A DNA stretch of 64,000 bases from Nonomuraea guangzhouensis (lineage in GTDB: Bacteria > Actinomycetota > Actinomycetes > Streptosporangiales > Streptosporangiaceae), in contig NZ_JAHKRM010000001.1 of the NCBI RefSeq assembly GCF_019396345.1, positions 186,001 to 250,000 on the forward strand, written 5' to 3'. The notes under the pieces are model-generated. The model was given only the letters and a program-made list of their open reading frames with translations, searched no databases and was not told the DNA's origin. This document shows positions 1-7,913 of this stretch, piece after piece. Within the stretch, counting starts at the first letter, position 1. Each line of letters starts with the position of its first letter. Both the position numbers and the translations under genes were made by a program.

Positions 1-524
1 GACTGCGCGGACGCGCCCCCGGCCGACGGCGTGGACGGCTGCCCGCCAGACGACGGAACAGACGGAGCAGACGGAGCACCCGCCTGAACAGCCCACGGCG
101 CAACCGACTGCCCAGCCGACGGACCAGACTCGACCGACGATGTAGGTGGCTGACCGGCAATCAGGGTGGACCCGACCGACGACGTGAGCGGCTGACCGCT
201 CGACGACGTAACAGGCGGAGCACCCGAAGAGGCAGCCCACGGCGCGACAGACCGCGCGGCCGGCTCTCCCGGTGGGCCCGGCCAGCGCGCGGTCGACCGG
301 CCGGGCGATGTGTCCGACGGTGCCGCCGGTGAGGCATCCGGCCGGGTGGCCCACGGCATCACCGAGTGTTCGGGCGGTGGGTGGGCGGGAGAGGACGGGG
401 AGGCGGGTACGTCCGAGTCGGCGGCGCGCTCGTAGTCGCGCCACCTCACCCCGTCACCGACCACGGGGTCGTAGTGCCCCTCGGGAAGGACCCACCGCAC
501 GCTGGACTTGCGGTCGCGGAACAC
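1..524 (-). CDS. Pro/Ser/Ala-rich low-complexity protein, 3' end beyond window
   Basis: An open frame with no stop runs from a GTG at 524 off the left edge (174 codons). The start has a strong AGGAGG at 531-536, 6 nt upstream. The first 35 or so residues look globular and charged (FRDRKSSVRWVLPEGHYDP...). The rest is Pro/Ser/Ala/Gly-rich with loose repeats of the types SVAPWA, SGAPPV and GQPxTSS. No family is recognised; such N-termini often precede a membrane segment in actinomycete envelope proteins, but that part would be outside the window. The gene runs the same way as the molybdoenzyme upstream of it and is separated from it by a stem-loop at 601-629, so it may be a separate unit. Confidence 0.65.
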   Translation of the reverse strand, partial: MFRDRKSSVRWVLPEGHYDPVVGDGVRWRDYERAADSDVPASPSSPAHPPPEHSVMPWATRPDASPAAPSDTSPGRSTARWPGPPGEPAARSVAPWAASSGAPPVTSSSGQPLTSSVGSTLIAGQPPTSSVESGPSAGQSVAPWAVQAGAPSAPSVPSSGGQPSTPSAGGASAQ

Positions 525-600
525 GTCCTGCCTCCTGTCATGGCTCGACGACCGATCGTAGAGCGACCGCCGTCCAAAGGAGGGGAAGTCAGCGAGTTTT

Positions 601-629
601 TGCAGGTACGGCGACCCGCCGTACCTGCA
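601..629 (-). terminator. 12-bp perfect stem-loop between two minus-strand genes
   Basis: TGCAGGTACGGC at 601-612 pairs perfectly with GCCGTACCTGCA at 618-629 around a 5-nt loop. It lies 16 bp past the molybdoenzyme stop codon and about 77 bp before the next start. There is no U-tract on the minus strand, which is common for actinomycete terminators. A regulatory hairpin in the leader of the next gene is the alternative. Confidence 0.6.
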
Positions 630-644
630 CAAACAAGGAGAAGC

Positions 645-2393
645 TCAGGCGACCTTCACCTGGATGGAGTGCCAGCCGCTCGCGCCGTCGGGTGCCGGCG
701 GCGCCTGCTGTTCGGTCTGCGTGTGGCCGGCCGCGTCCGTGGCCCGGACCTCGATCGTGTGCTGGCCGGAGGTGGCGTCCCACTCCAGCGACCACTGCCG
801 CCAGGTGTCCGGGCCCGGCACCTGGGCCAGTTTCGCCTGCCGCCACTCGCCCCGGTCTACGCGTACCTCTACCGCGTCGATCCCGGTGTGCTGCGCCCAG
901 GCCACCCCCGCGATCGCGGTACGGCCGGCCGTCAGCGACGCTCCATCCTTGGGTACGTCGATGCGCGACTCCGTCTTGATGGGCCCCTTGGCGGACCAGC
1001 CGCGTGGCGTCCAGTACGCCTCGTCCTGGTCGAACCGCGTCACCTTGAGGTCCACCACCCACTTGGTCGCCGAGACGTACCCGTAGAGGCCCGGCACCAC
1101 CTGGCGTACCGGGAAGCCGTGTTCGACGGGCAGGACCTGGCCGTTCATCGCGATGGCGAACAGCGCGTCGCGCCCGTCCATCACCACGTCGACCGGGGTT
1201 CCGGCGGTGAAGCCGTCGTCGGAGGTGGACAGGAGCATGTCGGCGCCCGGCTGCAGGCCGGCCTCGCGCAGCAGGTCGGCCATTCGGGCGCCCAGCCAGC
1301 GGGCGTTGCCGATGTACTCGCCGCCGACCTCGTTGGACACGCAGGTCAGCGTGACGTACTCCTCCGTGAGGGGGCGCTTCAGCAGATCGGCGTACGTGAG
1401 CTCGATCGGCCGGTCCACCATCCCGTGGATGCGCAGCTTCCACTGCTGGGGATCGACGCGAGGGACGATGAGTGCGGTGTCGACTCTGTAGAAGTCCCGA
1501 TTTTTGGTGACGAATGGCGAGAGACCGTTTATCCCGAAATCCACCCCTTGGGGCAGCGGCTTGACCGGAACCGCGGGTTTCGGCAGTGCGACCGCCACTC
1601 GGGCGGACTCCGCTTCCTGGCTCCCCCCGAGCAACCGCCCGACCACGGTGGCGACCCCGGCGGCCGCCACACCGCCCGCGACGCCACCGAGCAGCCGCCG
1701 CCGGTCGAACGAGTACGGTTCCGCCCCGGCCCTCATCACGGCCGGCCGCTCAGCCTCAGAAGCAGGCTCGCCGGGAGTCGACTCGTCGGACAGGAGGCCG
1801 GCAGACGCGGGTGCGGATGACACGGATGCGGGCGCGGCCGAGGTCGCCGGACCCGAATCGGGCGCGCTCGAAGCGGCCGAGCCCCAAGCCGACGCGTCCG
1901 AAGACGCATCTGACGAGTCGTAGGAGGCCTCCCCAGCCTCCCCGTACGACTCCCCGACCGCCCGCGCCAGCAACCACGTGAGCGCCCACGCCCCGACACC
2001 GACCCCCACCAAGGTCGGCACCACGTCGAACACTCCCGCCCCAGGCCGGGTCATCACCGCCGCGATCCCCACGACGCCGAACGCCCCCAGCCCCACCAGC
2101 CCGTACCGGAGCCGACGAAGCGCCAGCACCCCGATGGCCGCGGCCACCACCGCGAGCACCACCAGCACACCCGCGATGAGCACGGTCTTGTCGTTCGAGC
2201 CGAAGGTGCTGATGGCGAACTCTTTGAGCCACGCGGGTGTGTTGTCCACGACCACGTTGCCCACCGCCACCACGGGGAAGGCCTTGGGATTCAGCAGCCC
2301 GGCGACGAGTTGCGCGACGCCGAGCGCCACGGCCCCGGCCACCACTCCCGCCAGCGCCCCGGCCCAGGCGGGCACCACATTGTTCCTCTGCAC
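645..2393 (-). CDS. Membrane-anchored sulfite-oxidase-family molybdopterin oxidoreductase
   Basis: This 582-aa protein has about four hydrophobic N-terminal segments (roughly residues 8-32, 70-92, 97-115, 120-145), then a Ser/Ala/Pro-rich linker (about 150-215), then FDRRRLLGG with a hydrophobic stretch (229-255) resembling a Tat-type signal anchor. The catalytic oxidoreductase domain covers about 285-470. Cys351 in TLTCVSNEVGG is the expected molybdenum ligand. The C-terminal part is a Mo-co dimerisation Ig-like domain (about 480-582). The family oxidises or reduces small oxyanions or sulfoxides outside the membrane using a single pterin; the substrate here cannot be told. It sits 51 bp downstream of rdgB on the same strand and may be cotranscribed. 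Family confidence is high, substrate unknown. Confidence 0.9.
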   Translation of the reverse strand: MQRNNVVPAWAGALAGVVAGAVALGVAQLVAGLLNPKAFPVVAVGNVVVDNTPAWLKEFAISTFGSNDKTVLIAGVLVVLAVVAAAIGVLALRRLRYGLVGLGAFGVVGIAAVMTRPGAGVFDVVPTLVGVGVGAWALTWLLARAVGESYGEAGEASYDSSDASSDASAWGSAASSAPDSGPATSAAPASVSSAPASAGLLSDESTPGEPASEAERPAVMRAGAEPYSFDRRRLLGGVAGGVAAAGVATVVGRLLGGSQEAESARVAVALPKPAVPVKPLPQGVDFGINGLSPFVTKNRDFYRVDTALIVPRVDPQQWKLRIHGMVDRPIELTYADLLKRPLTEEYVTLTCVSNEVGGEYIGNARWLGARMADLLREAGLQPGADMLLSTSDDGFTAGTPVDVVMDGRDALFAIAMNGQVLPVEHGFPVRQVVPGLYGYVSATKWVVDLKVTRFDQDEAYWTPRGWSAKGPIKTESRIDVPKDGASLTAGRTAIAGVAWAQHTGIDAVEVRVDRGEWRQAKLAQVPGPDTWRQWSLEWDATSGQHTIEVRATDAAGHTQTEQQAPPAPDGASGWHSIQVKVA

Positions 2394-2444
2394 GGTTATG
2401 ACGCTACGCCTCTGGCGGCCGGCGGTTCTTACGCGATGGTTACG

Positions 2445-3035
2445 TCAGCGGGTGATGAGGTCGCGGACGATCGGGGCGAGGGCGCGGAAGGCGCGGCCCC
2501 GGTGGCTGATGGCGTCCTTCTCGTCGGCGGAGAGCTCAGCCGCGGTGCGCGTCTCGCCCTCGGGCACCAGGATGGGGTCGTAGCCGAACCCGTTGGTGCC
2601 GCGCGGTGTGGTGACGAGGTGGCCCGCCAGCGTGCCCTCGACCACGCGCGACTCCCCTGACGGCAGCGCCAGCGCGGCCGCGCACGCGAAGTGGGCGGTC
2701 AGCTTGTCGGCGGGCACGTCGGAGATCTGCGCCAGCAGCAGGCCGAGGTTGGCCTGGTCGTCACCGTGCCGCCCGGACCAGCGGGCCGAGAACACGCCGG
2801 GCATGCCGTTGAGCACGTCGACGCAGAGGCCCGAGTCGTCGGCCACCGCGGGCAGGCCCGAGCCCTGGGCCACGGCGTGCGCCTTGAGCAGGGCGTTCTC
2901 CTCGAACGTGACGCCGGTCTCGGCCACCTCGCCGATCGAGGGGAACTCTTCGAGCCCGACGATGTCGAACCCGGTCAGGATCCGGCGCAGCTCAGTGATC
3001 TTGCCCGCGTTGCGGGTGGCCAGGACGATCTTCAT
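2445..3035 (-). CDS. rdgB: RdgB/HAM1 non-canonical purine NTP pyrophosphatase
   Basis: The 196-aa product starts [12 protein letters not shown], the classic HAM1 N-terminus with the phosphate-binding loop. [10 protein letters not shown] and [11 protein letters not shown] are the other family motifs, and FGYDPI and SHRGRAF near the C-terminus are also typical. The enzyme hydrolyses dITP, XTP and ITP to monophosphates and cleans the nucleotide pool. The ATG at 3035 overlaps the rph TGA by 4 bp (ATGA), so translation is coupled. The pair rph-rdgB is the conserved actinobacterial arrangement (Rv1340-Rv1341 in M. tuberculosis). A longer open frame upstream is only read-through of the rph region in another frame. 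Confidence 0.96.
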   Translation of the reverse strand: MKIVLATRNAGKITELRRILTGFDIVGLEEFPSIGEVAETGVTFEENALLKAHAVAQGSGLPAVADDSGLCVDVLNGMPGVFSARWSGRHGDDQANLGLLLAQISDVPADKLTAHFACAAALALPSGESRVVEGTLAGHLVTTPRGTNGFGYDPILVPEGETRTAAELSADEKDAISHRGRAFRALAPIVRDLITR

Positions 3036-3751
3036 TTCCCCAGCGCCTCCTGCTGGATCAGCGTGAGCTCCTCGCAGCCGGCGACGGCCAGGTCGAGGAG
3101 TTGGTTGAGCGCGCCGCGGTCGAACGGGGCGCCCTCGGCGGTGCCCTGCACCTCGACGAAGCTGCCGGCGCCGGTCATCACGACGTTCATGTCGGTCTCG
3201 GCCGCCACGTCCTCGGTGTAGCAGAGGTCGAGCATCGGCACCGAGCCGACCACGCCGACCGAGACGGCGGCCACCGAGTCGACCAGCGGATCGCCGGGGC
3301 ACATGCGGCGCTCGCGCATCCACGCCACGGCGTCGGCCAGTGCCACGTAGGCGCCGGTGATCGCGGCGGTCCTGGTGCCGCCGTCGGCCTGCAGGACGTC
3401 GCAGTCGAGCAGGATGGAGTTTTCGCCCAGGGCCTTGTAGTCGACGCAGGCCCGCAGCGAGCGGCCGATCAGCCGGGAGATCTCGTGCGTACGACCGCCG
3501 ATCTTCCCGCGGACCGACTCACGGTCGTTGCGGGTGTTGGTGGCGCGCGGCAGCATCGCGTACTCGGCCGTGACCCAGCCCTGGCCGCTCCCCCGGCGCC
3601 AGCGCGGCACGCTGTCCTGCACGGACGCCGCGCACAGAACCCGGGTGCCACCGAACTCCACCAGCACCGAGCCTTCGGCATGGGTAATCCATTGCCTGGT
3701 AATGGTGATCGGGCGGAGCTGGTCGGGGTTTCGGCCATCCTGTCGCGACAT
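3032..3751 (-). CDS. rph: Ribonuclease PH
   Basis: This 239-aa protein starts [14 protein letters not shown], with the family's N-terminal R-x-D-x-R signature. It continues with [36 protein letters not shown] and [17 protein letters not shown], all diagnostic of RNase PH. The enzyme is a phosphorolytic 3'-5' exonuclease that trims tRNA and other RNA 3' ends, working as a hexamer in the cytosol. The ATG at 3751 was chosen because the 25 codons upstream carry no family similarity and that length matches the family. It is divergent from the MFS gene and is translationally coupled to rdgB. Confidence 0.96.
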   Translation of the reverse strand: MSRQDGRNPDQLRPITITRQWITHAEGSVLVEFGGTRVLCAASVQDSVPRWRRGSGQGWVTAEYAMLPRATNTRNDRESVRGKIGGRTHEISRLIGRSLRACVDYKALGENSILLDCDVLQADGGTRTAAITGAYVALADAVAWMRERRMCPGDPLVDSVAAVSVGVVGSVPMLDLCYTEDVAAETDMNVVMTGAGSFVEVQGTAEGAPFDRGALNQLLDLAVAGCEELTLIQQEALGK

Positions 3752-3819
3752 GCAGATCACCCTATCTCCGTGCCGCAACGCTCTTGACCGAATGTGTCCG
3801 ACACATGGATCCTTACGCA

Positions 3820-5058
3820 ATGACAACGGGGGTGTTGCGAAACCCTGACTTTCTCCGGTTCCTCAGTTCGCACGTGGCCAACGAACTCGGAGCCAACATT
3901 TCCCGCGTGGCGCTCCCTTTGGTCGCCGTGCTGGCACTGCACGCCAGTCCGATGGAGGTCGGCGTGCTCTCCGCGCTGCAGACCGCGGCGTTCCTGGCGA
4001 TCGGCCTGCCCGCGGGCGTCTGGGTGGACCGGCTGCGCCGGCGCCGCGTGATGCTGACCTCCGACCTGGTCCGATGCCTGCTGCTGGCGAGCATCCCGGT
4101 CAGCGAGGCTCTCGGCCTGTTATCGGTCGGCATGCTGTACGTGGTCGCGCTGCTGGCCGGCATGGCCCAGGTATTCAACGACGTCGCCGACCAGACCTAC
4201 CTGCCGGAGTTGGTGAGCAAGGACGGTCTGAGCGACGGCAACTCCAAGCTCGAGTTCGTCCGGTCTGGCGGCGCACTCGCCGGTCCCAGCCTGGGCGGCG
4301 CGCTCGTGCAGCTGGTCGGGGCCTCACGCACGATGCTGGCCACCGCTGTGGCCGCGTTGGGCTCGGTGCTCTTCCTGAGCGCCATCAAGGCCCCCGACAA
4401 GCCACCGGTCTCCGGGGAACGACCGCGGATGTTCCCCGGTATCGCTGAGGGGCTCGGGTTCGTCTGGCGCGACCGGCTGCTGCGGACGATCGTCGCCACG
4501 ACCGCGGCGACGAACCTGAGTCTCAGCGCTGTGGTCAGCCTGTCCGTGCTGTTCCTGGCGAACGTGGTCCGCCTGCCGGCCGGCCTGATCGGCGTCCTGC
4601 TCATGTCCGGCGCGGTCGGCGGGCTGCTCGGCGGTCTCACCGGGAGCCGGTTGTTCGGCAGGTACGGCACGGCCAGGATGACCTGGGTGGCCATCACCGT
4701 CACCTCACCCTTCGGCCTGCTGCTCCCCATGACGCAGGCTGGCTGGCGGATCTCCTTCTTCGCGATCGCCTCGATAGCGCTCTCGTGGGGCGCGATCATC
4801 TACAACATCGGGCAGCTCACCTATCGGCAGACCGTCACGCCGGAGGGGATGCTGGGGCGGGTCAACGCGTCGGTCCGGTTCATCGTCTGGGGCACGATGC
4901 CGCTGGGCGCGTTGCTCGGCGGCATCGTGGCTCAGCAGATCGGCGTGCGGGAGGCACTCTGGGTGTTCATGGGGGCGCGGCTGGTCTCGTTCCTGCCGCT
5001 GATGTTCTCGCCGCTGCCGCGTCTGCGCGACTTCTCCCAGGTTCAGGCCAAGTCTTGA
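3820..5058 (+). CDS. MFS exporter (EntS/MFS_3-like)
   Basis: The product (about 412 aa from this start) has about 12 hydrophobic segments and the MFS loop-2 motif [13 protein letters not shown]. It begins near [18 protein letters not shown], typical of the MFS_3 subfamily that exports siderophores and drugs. Start choice is uncertain: in-frame ATGs lie at 3784, 3805 and 3820, and none has a clear ribosome site. I chose 3820 because family proteins start just before the RNPDF element and this leaves 68 bp for the divergent promoters shared with rph. It has no counterpart in the mycobacterial rph-murI block, so it is likely an insertion. The relic of a TnpB element follows directly. Confidence 0.85.
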   Translation: MTTGVLRNPDFLRFLSSHVANELGANISRVALPLVAVLALHASPMEVGVLSALQTAAFLAIGLPAGVWVDRLRRRRVMLTSDLVRCLLLASIPVSEALGLLSVGMLYVVALLAGMAQVFNDVADQTYLPELVSKDGLSDGNSKLEFVRSGGALAGPSLGGALVQLVGASRTMLATAVAALGSVLFLSAIKAPDKPPVSGERPRMFPGIAEGLGFVWRDRLLRTIVATTAATNLSLSAVVSLSVLFLANVVRLPAGLIGVLLMSGAVGGLLGGLTGSRLFGRYGTARMTWVAITVTSPFGLLLPMTQAGWRISFFAIASIALSWGAIIYNIGQLTYRQTVTPEGMLGRVNASVRFIVWGTMPLGALLGGIVAQQIGVREALWVFMGARLVSFLPLMFSPLPRLRDFSQVQAKS

Positions 5059-5335
5059 CGTGCTCCCCGCCCGGAAGATGAAGAGGCGGGGATTCCCGTG
5101 CTGCTCACGCAGCAGCTTATGCCGCGTAAGCAGCACGAACTGTGGAACGGGATGCTTGACGCTTCACCGACCCGCCTACCGGCAAGTCTCCACGTCCTGT
5201 CACCGCCCGTCCGGCGGCCTCGTTGTACCGATGAATCCAGGAAGCGATCTCACGGCCAGCTTGGTTATCGCTTGCCAGTTCGATCACGGGAACCTTACCG
5301 TACGTGATTGAGACCTCGCAAGCCGTTCCGATCGC
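5059..5335 (-). mobile_element. Decayed right end of a TnpB-type (IS200/IS605, IS1341-like) element
   Basis: The spacer between two convergent genes contains CCCCGCC (5065-5071) and GGCGGGG (5085-5091) followed by GATTCCC on the plus strand. Read on the minus strand this is the GGGAATCCCCGCC...GGCGGGGAG block I associate with right ends of actinomycete TnpB elements, where it doubles as the 3' part of the guide RNA scaffold. A second hairpin, CTGCTCACGCAGCAG, lies at 5101-5115. An open minus-strand frame precedes the block (see pseudogene entry). No left end or full TnpB is present. This rests on recall of family ends, not on a search. Confidence 0.5.
5117..5335 (-). pseudogene. TnpB C-terminal fragment
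   Basis: A minus-strand frame with TAA at 5117-5119 is open up to the neighbouring gene. Its peptide includes GREIASWIHRYNEAAG followed by RAVTGRGDLPVGG and SVKRQAS. The piece after NEAAG resembles the poorly conserved tail of actinomycete TnpB proteins, which lies just before the GC-rich right end. The zinc-finger and catalytic DED residues are not visible, so at most the last 60-70 residues remain and the fragment is inactive. An unrelated hypothetical fragment is possible. Confidence 0.4.
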
Positions 5336-6088
5336 TCAGGCCAAGTCGTAGACGGCCCCGCTGCGGGCCAGGTCGATCGGGCCGCCGTAGCCGCCCCGGC
5401 AGGCGTCGTCCATGATCTGCAGCTGGTCGTGCCAGGGCACGAGGTGCGTGAGCACCAGCCTGCCCACTCCGGCCTTGGCGGCGTGCTCGGCGGCCTGACG
5501 GCCCGACATGTGCAGGTCGGCCGGCATCCCCGGCTGGTCGAGGAACGATGACTCACACAGCATCAGGTCGACGCCCGCGGCCAGCCGCACGAGCTCGGCG
5601 GACTCACCGGTGTCGCCCGAGTAGGCGAGGCTCCGGCCGCCGTGCGTGACGCGGAAGCCGTACGCCTCGACCGGGTGGTTGACCTGACCGGCGACGAGGG
5701 TGAACGGCCCGACCTCGAAGGGGCCCGGGGTCAGCGGGATGAAGTCGAAGGCGGTCTCCAGGCCCGGCTCGTCCGGCATGCCGTAGGCCGCGGCCAGGCG
5801 GCGTGGCGCGTCGGCGGGCGCGTGGACGGGCACTCGGGGGTAGGGCGCGGCCGGCCCGTACGTACGGGCCACGTGGTACGCGCACATGTCGAGGCAGTGG
5901 TCGGCATGCAGGTGGCTCAAGCAGATGGCGTCGACGTCGTAGAGCCCGATATACCGCTGAAGCACTCCCAGGGACCCGTGGCCGAAGTCGAGGAGCAGCC
6001 TGAACCCCTCGGCCTCGACCAGATAACAGGACGAAGGGCTGTCGGGGCCTGGAAAGCTACCCGAACAGCCGATGATGGTCACCTTCAT
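5336..6088 (-). CDS. MBL-fold metallohydrolase, Rv1339-type (probable cAMP phosphodiesterase)
   Basis: This 250-aa protein has the metallo-beta-lactamase metal motif HLHADH (residues 59-64), a later SGDT, and a C-terminal [11 protein letters not shown]. It starts [17 protein letters not shown] like RNase Z-fold enzymes, but the position after murI and before rph matches M. tuberculosis Rv1339, which has been described as an atypical class II cAMP phosphodiesterase. It would hydrolyse cyclic nucleotides in the cytosol using two metals. The ATG overlaps the murI TGA by 4 bp. The specific activity is inferred from synteny; the fold is certain. Confidence 0.88.
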   Translation of the reverse strand: MKVTIIGCSGSFPGPDSPSSCYLVEAEGFRLLLDFGHGSLGVLQRYIGLYDVDAICLSHLHADHCLDMCAYHVARTYGPAAPYPRVPVHAPADAPRRLAAAYGMPDEPGLETAFDFIPLTPGPFEVGPFTLVAGQVNHPVEAYGFRVTHGGRSLAYSGDTGESAELVRLAAGVDLMLCESSFLDQPGMPADLHMSGRQAAEHAAKAGVGRLVLTHLVPWHDQLQIMDDACRGGYGGPIDLARSGAVYDLA

Positions 6089-6909
6089 GTGGGCCTCCCG
6101 TTTGAGGTAGTACCCCCCACTGGCGTGACTTCGACCGCGTCGATCTCCGGGCCGAGGAAGCGTCGCCCGAGCTGGGCGAAGAGCAAGGAGTCGCCTGTGG
6201 CGCGGAAGCGGTGCCGGGGGGTGGCCTCGCTTCCTGCCGCCATGTCACGGTCGTGCAGGATGCGGTAGACGTCCTTGGCCGTCTCGTCGGCGCTGGAGAC
6301 GAGCGTCACCCCGTCACCGGCGACATAGGAGATCGCGCCGGTGAGCAGCGGGTAGTGGGTGCAGCCGAGGATGAGCGTGTCGCACCCGGCCGCCCTGATG
6401 GGGTCCAGGTAGTCGCGCACGACCTCGATGAGCTCCTCGCTCGCCGTCTCTCCGCGTTCGACGTACTCCACCAGGCGTGGGGCGGCCACGCCGGTGAGCT
6501 GTACGTCGGGAGCCGCGGTGAAGGCGTCGTGATAGGCCATGGACTCGATGGTCGCCCTGGTGGCGATCACACCGACCCTGCCGGTGCGGGTGGCACGCAC
6601 CGCGCGCCGGGTCGCGGGCTGGATCACCTCGACGACCGGCACGTCGTAACGCTCGCGCGCGTCGCGCAGCACGGCGGCACTGGCGCTGTTGCACGCGATC
6701 ACGAGCATCTTGACGTCGTTCGCGACGAGGTGGTCCATCACCTCCAGCGCGTAGGCGCGAACCTCTGCGATGCGTTTCGGCCCGTACGGCTGACGGGCCG
6801 TGTCGGCCACATAGGTGATGGACTCATGGGGGAGCTGATCGATGATCGCCCTGGCGACCGTCAGCCCGCCCACCCCGCTGTCGAAGATCCCGATACTCGT
6901 GTCCGGCAC
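6085..6909 (-). CDS. murI: Glutamate racemase
   Basis: This 274-aa enzyme interconverts L- and D-glutamate for peptidoglycan. It starts at GTG 6909 with [17 protein letters not shown], the family signature. Catalytic cysteines are Cys73 in IACNSASA and the one in [17 protein letters not shown] is also diagnostic. Length is normal. It is coupled by a 4-bp overlap to the downstream MBL hydrolase. In mycobacteria a rhomboid protease gene sits between cysM and murI; here that position holds a thioesterase and a DUF3352 gene. Confidence 0.96.
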   Translation of the reverse strand: MPDTSIGIFDSGVGGLTVARAIIDQLPHESITYVADTARQPYGPKRIAEVRAYALEVMDHLVANDVKMLVIACNSASAAVLRDARERYDVPVVEVIQPATRRAVRATRTGRVGVIATRATIESMAYHDAFTAAPDVQLTGVAAPRLVEYVERGETASEELIEVVRDYLDPIRAAGCDTLILGCTHYPLLTGAISYVAGDGVTLVSSADETAKDVYRILHDRDMAAGSEATPRHRFRATGDSLLFAQLGRRFLGPEIDAVEVTPVGGTTSNGRPT

Positions 6910-6970
6910 CTTTAAGAGGGTAGGCGACCTGCGACATCTTCACTGCGTAAGAATGCTCACAGCCCGCGTG

Positions 6971-7762
6971 TCACCTACGCCCCACCCGGGCGAGCTGACG
7001 GCACTGGGCGACCAGCCGGCCTTGGGAGTCCCAGGCCTCGACCTCCTCGTCGAACCAGCCGTCGGAGACGAGCCGGCCGCTGCCGATCAGGGTGAGCCAG
7101 CCGGGGGCGGGCAGCGCCCGCAGGTGCCAGGTGAGGTCCACGGTGGGCGCCCAGCCCCGCGCTCCGGCCGAGAACACGACGGGCGGCAGCGAGTCCACCG
7201 CCAGGGCGAGCACGTACGGGTCGGGGTCCTGGGGCTCCGCCATCCTGAAGTACGCCCTGGACTCGGGCCGGCCGCTGGGCTCGCCGGTCAGCCAGCCGAT
7301 CGTGGGCGGGTCGAAGAGCATCTCCATCTGGGCGTTGAGCGTCATGTTCGACTCGGGCCTGGGGTCGGGCAGCTTGGCGCAGTCTTCCGGCCGCGGCATG
7401 ACATATCCCGGTTTATCGGTGTACATCGGCTCGACGTCGCCGAGCGTGGCCGTGGTGATCAGGCTCTCGATCTGCGCCACACCGTCCTGGACGAGCGTCG
7501 CCCGAGTGAAGGCCGCCGTTCTGCCCGCCTTGAGCTGCTCGATCCGGACCCGCGCGGGACCGGGCACGGGCGACTTGAGAAACTGGGCGGACGTGCTCAC
7601 CGGATGCTCGAACGGCGACGCGTCCACGACCGCGCGCAGGATCACCGCCAGCAGATAGCCGCCGTTGAGCGGGCCGCCGATCACGTAGCCGGGGTCGAGG
7701 CAGACGTCGTAGGTGCTCTCGTCGACCCGGATCGCCTGCGTGGCCTCATCGAACTTGGTCAT
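6971..7762 (-). CDS. Acyl-CoA thioesterase-like protein (4HBT_3, TesB-like)
   Basis: This 263-aa protein has two hotdog-like halves. The first (about 15-110) has NGGYLLAVILRAV, typical of the thioesterase-like superfamily; the second ends with the TLIGSGRLVSDGWFDEEVEAWDSQGRLVAQ type of strand order seen in TesB-like proteins. It would hydrolyse acyl-CoA thioesters in the cytosol, but the chain length is unknown. It is divergent from the DUF3352 gene across a relatively AT-rich 150-bp promoter region and lies 61 bp upstream of murI on the same strand. The ATG at 7762 gives the expected start just before the first hotdog strand. Confidence 0.8.
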   Translation of the reverse strand: MTKFDEATQAIRVDESTYDVCLDPGYVIGGPLNGGYLLAVILRAVVDASPFEHPVSTSAQFLKSPVPGPARVRIEQLKAGRTAAFTRATLVQDGVAQIESLITTATLGDVEPMYTDKPGYVMPRPEDCAKLPDPRPESNMTLNAQMEMLFDPPTIGWLTGEPSGRPESRAYFRMAEPQDPDPYVLALAVDSLPPVVFSAGARGWAPTVDLTWHLRALPAPGWLTLIGSGRLVSDGWFDEEVEAWDSQGRLVAQCRQLARVGRR

Positions 7763-7913
7763 CGCCCTGCCTCAGGTACGGAACTATATTCTAGTAACCC
7801 TACATCAGCCCGGCAAAGCACCAACTCTCAGGCGTCTAAGTACATTGCAAGCGACCGTCTAGCAACATCAGCTACTTTCTTTGTGGTCAAAAGTCCACAT
7901 TGTGAGTTGAGTG
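7763..7913. promoter_or_regulatory. Divergent promoter region, AT-richer than surroundings
   Basis: This 150-bp gap separates the divergent thioesterase and DUF3352 genes. On the minus strand TTACTAGAATATAG (about 7783-7796) contains a TAGAAT -10-like hexamer about 25 bp before the thioesterase start. No convincing -35/-10 pair was found for the plus strand. Confidence 0.35.
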
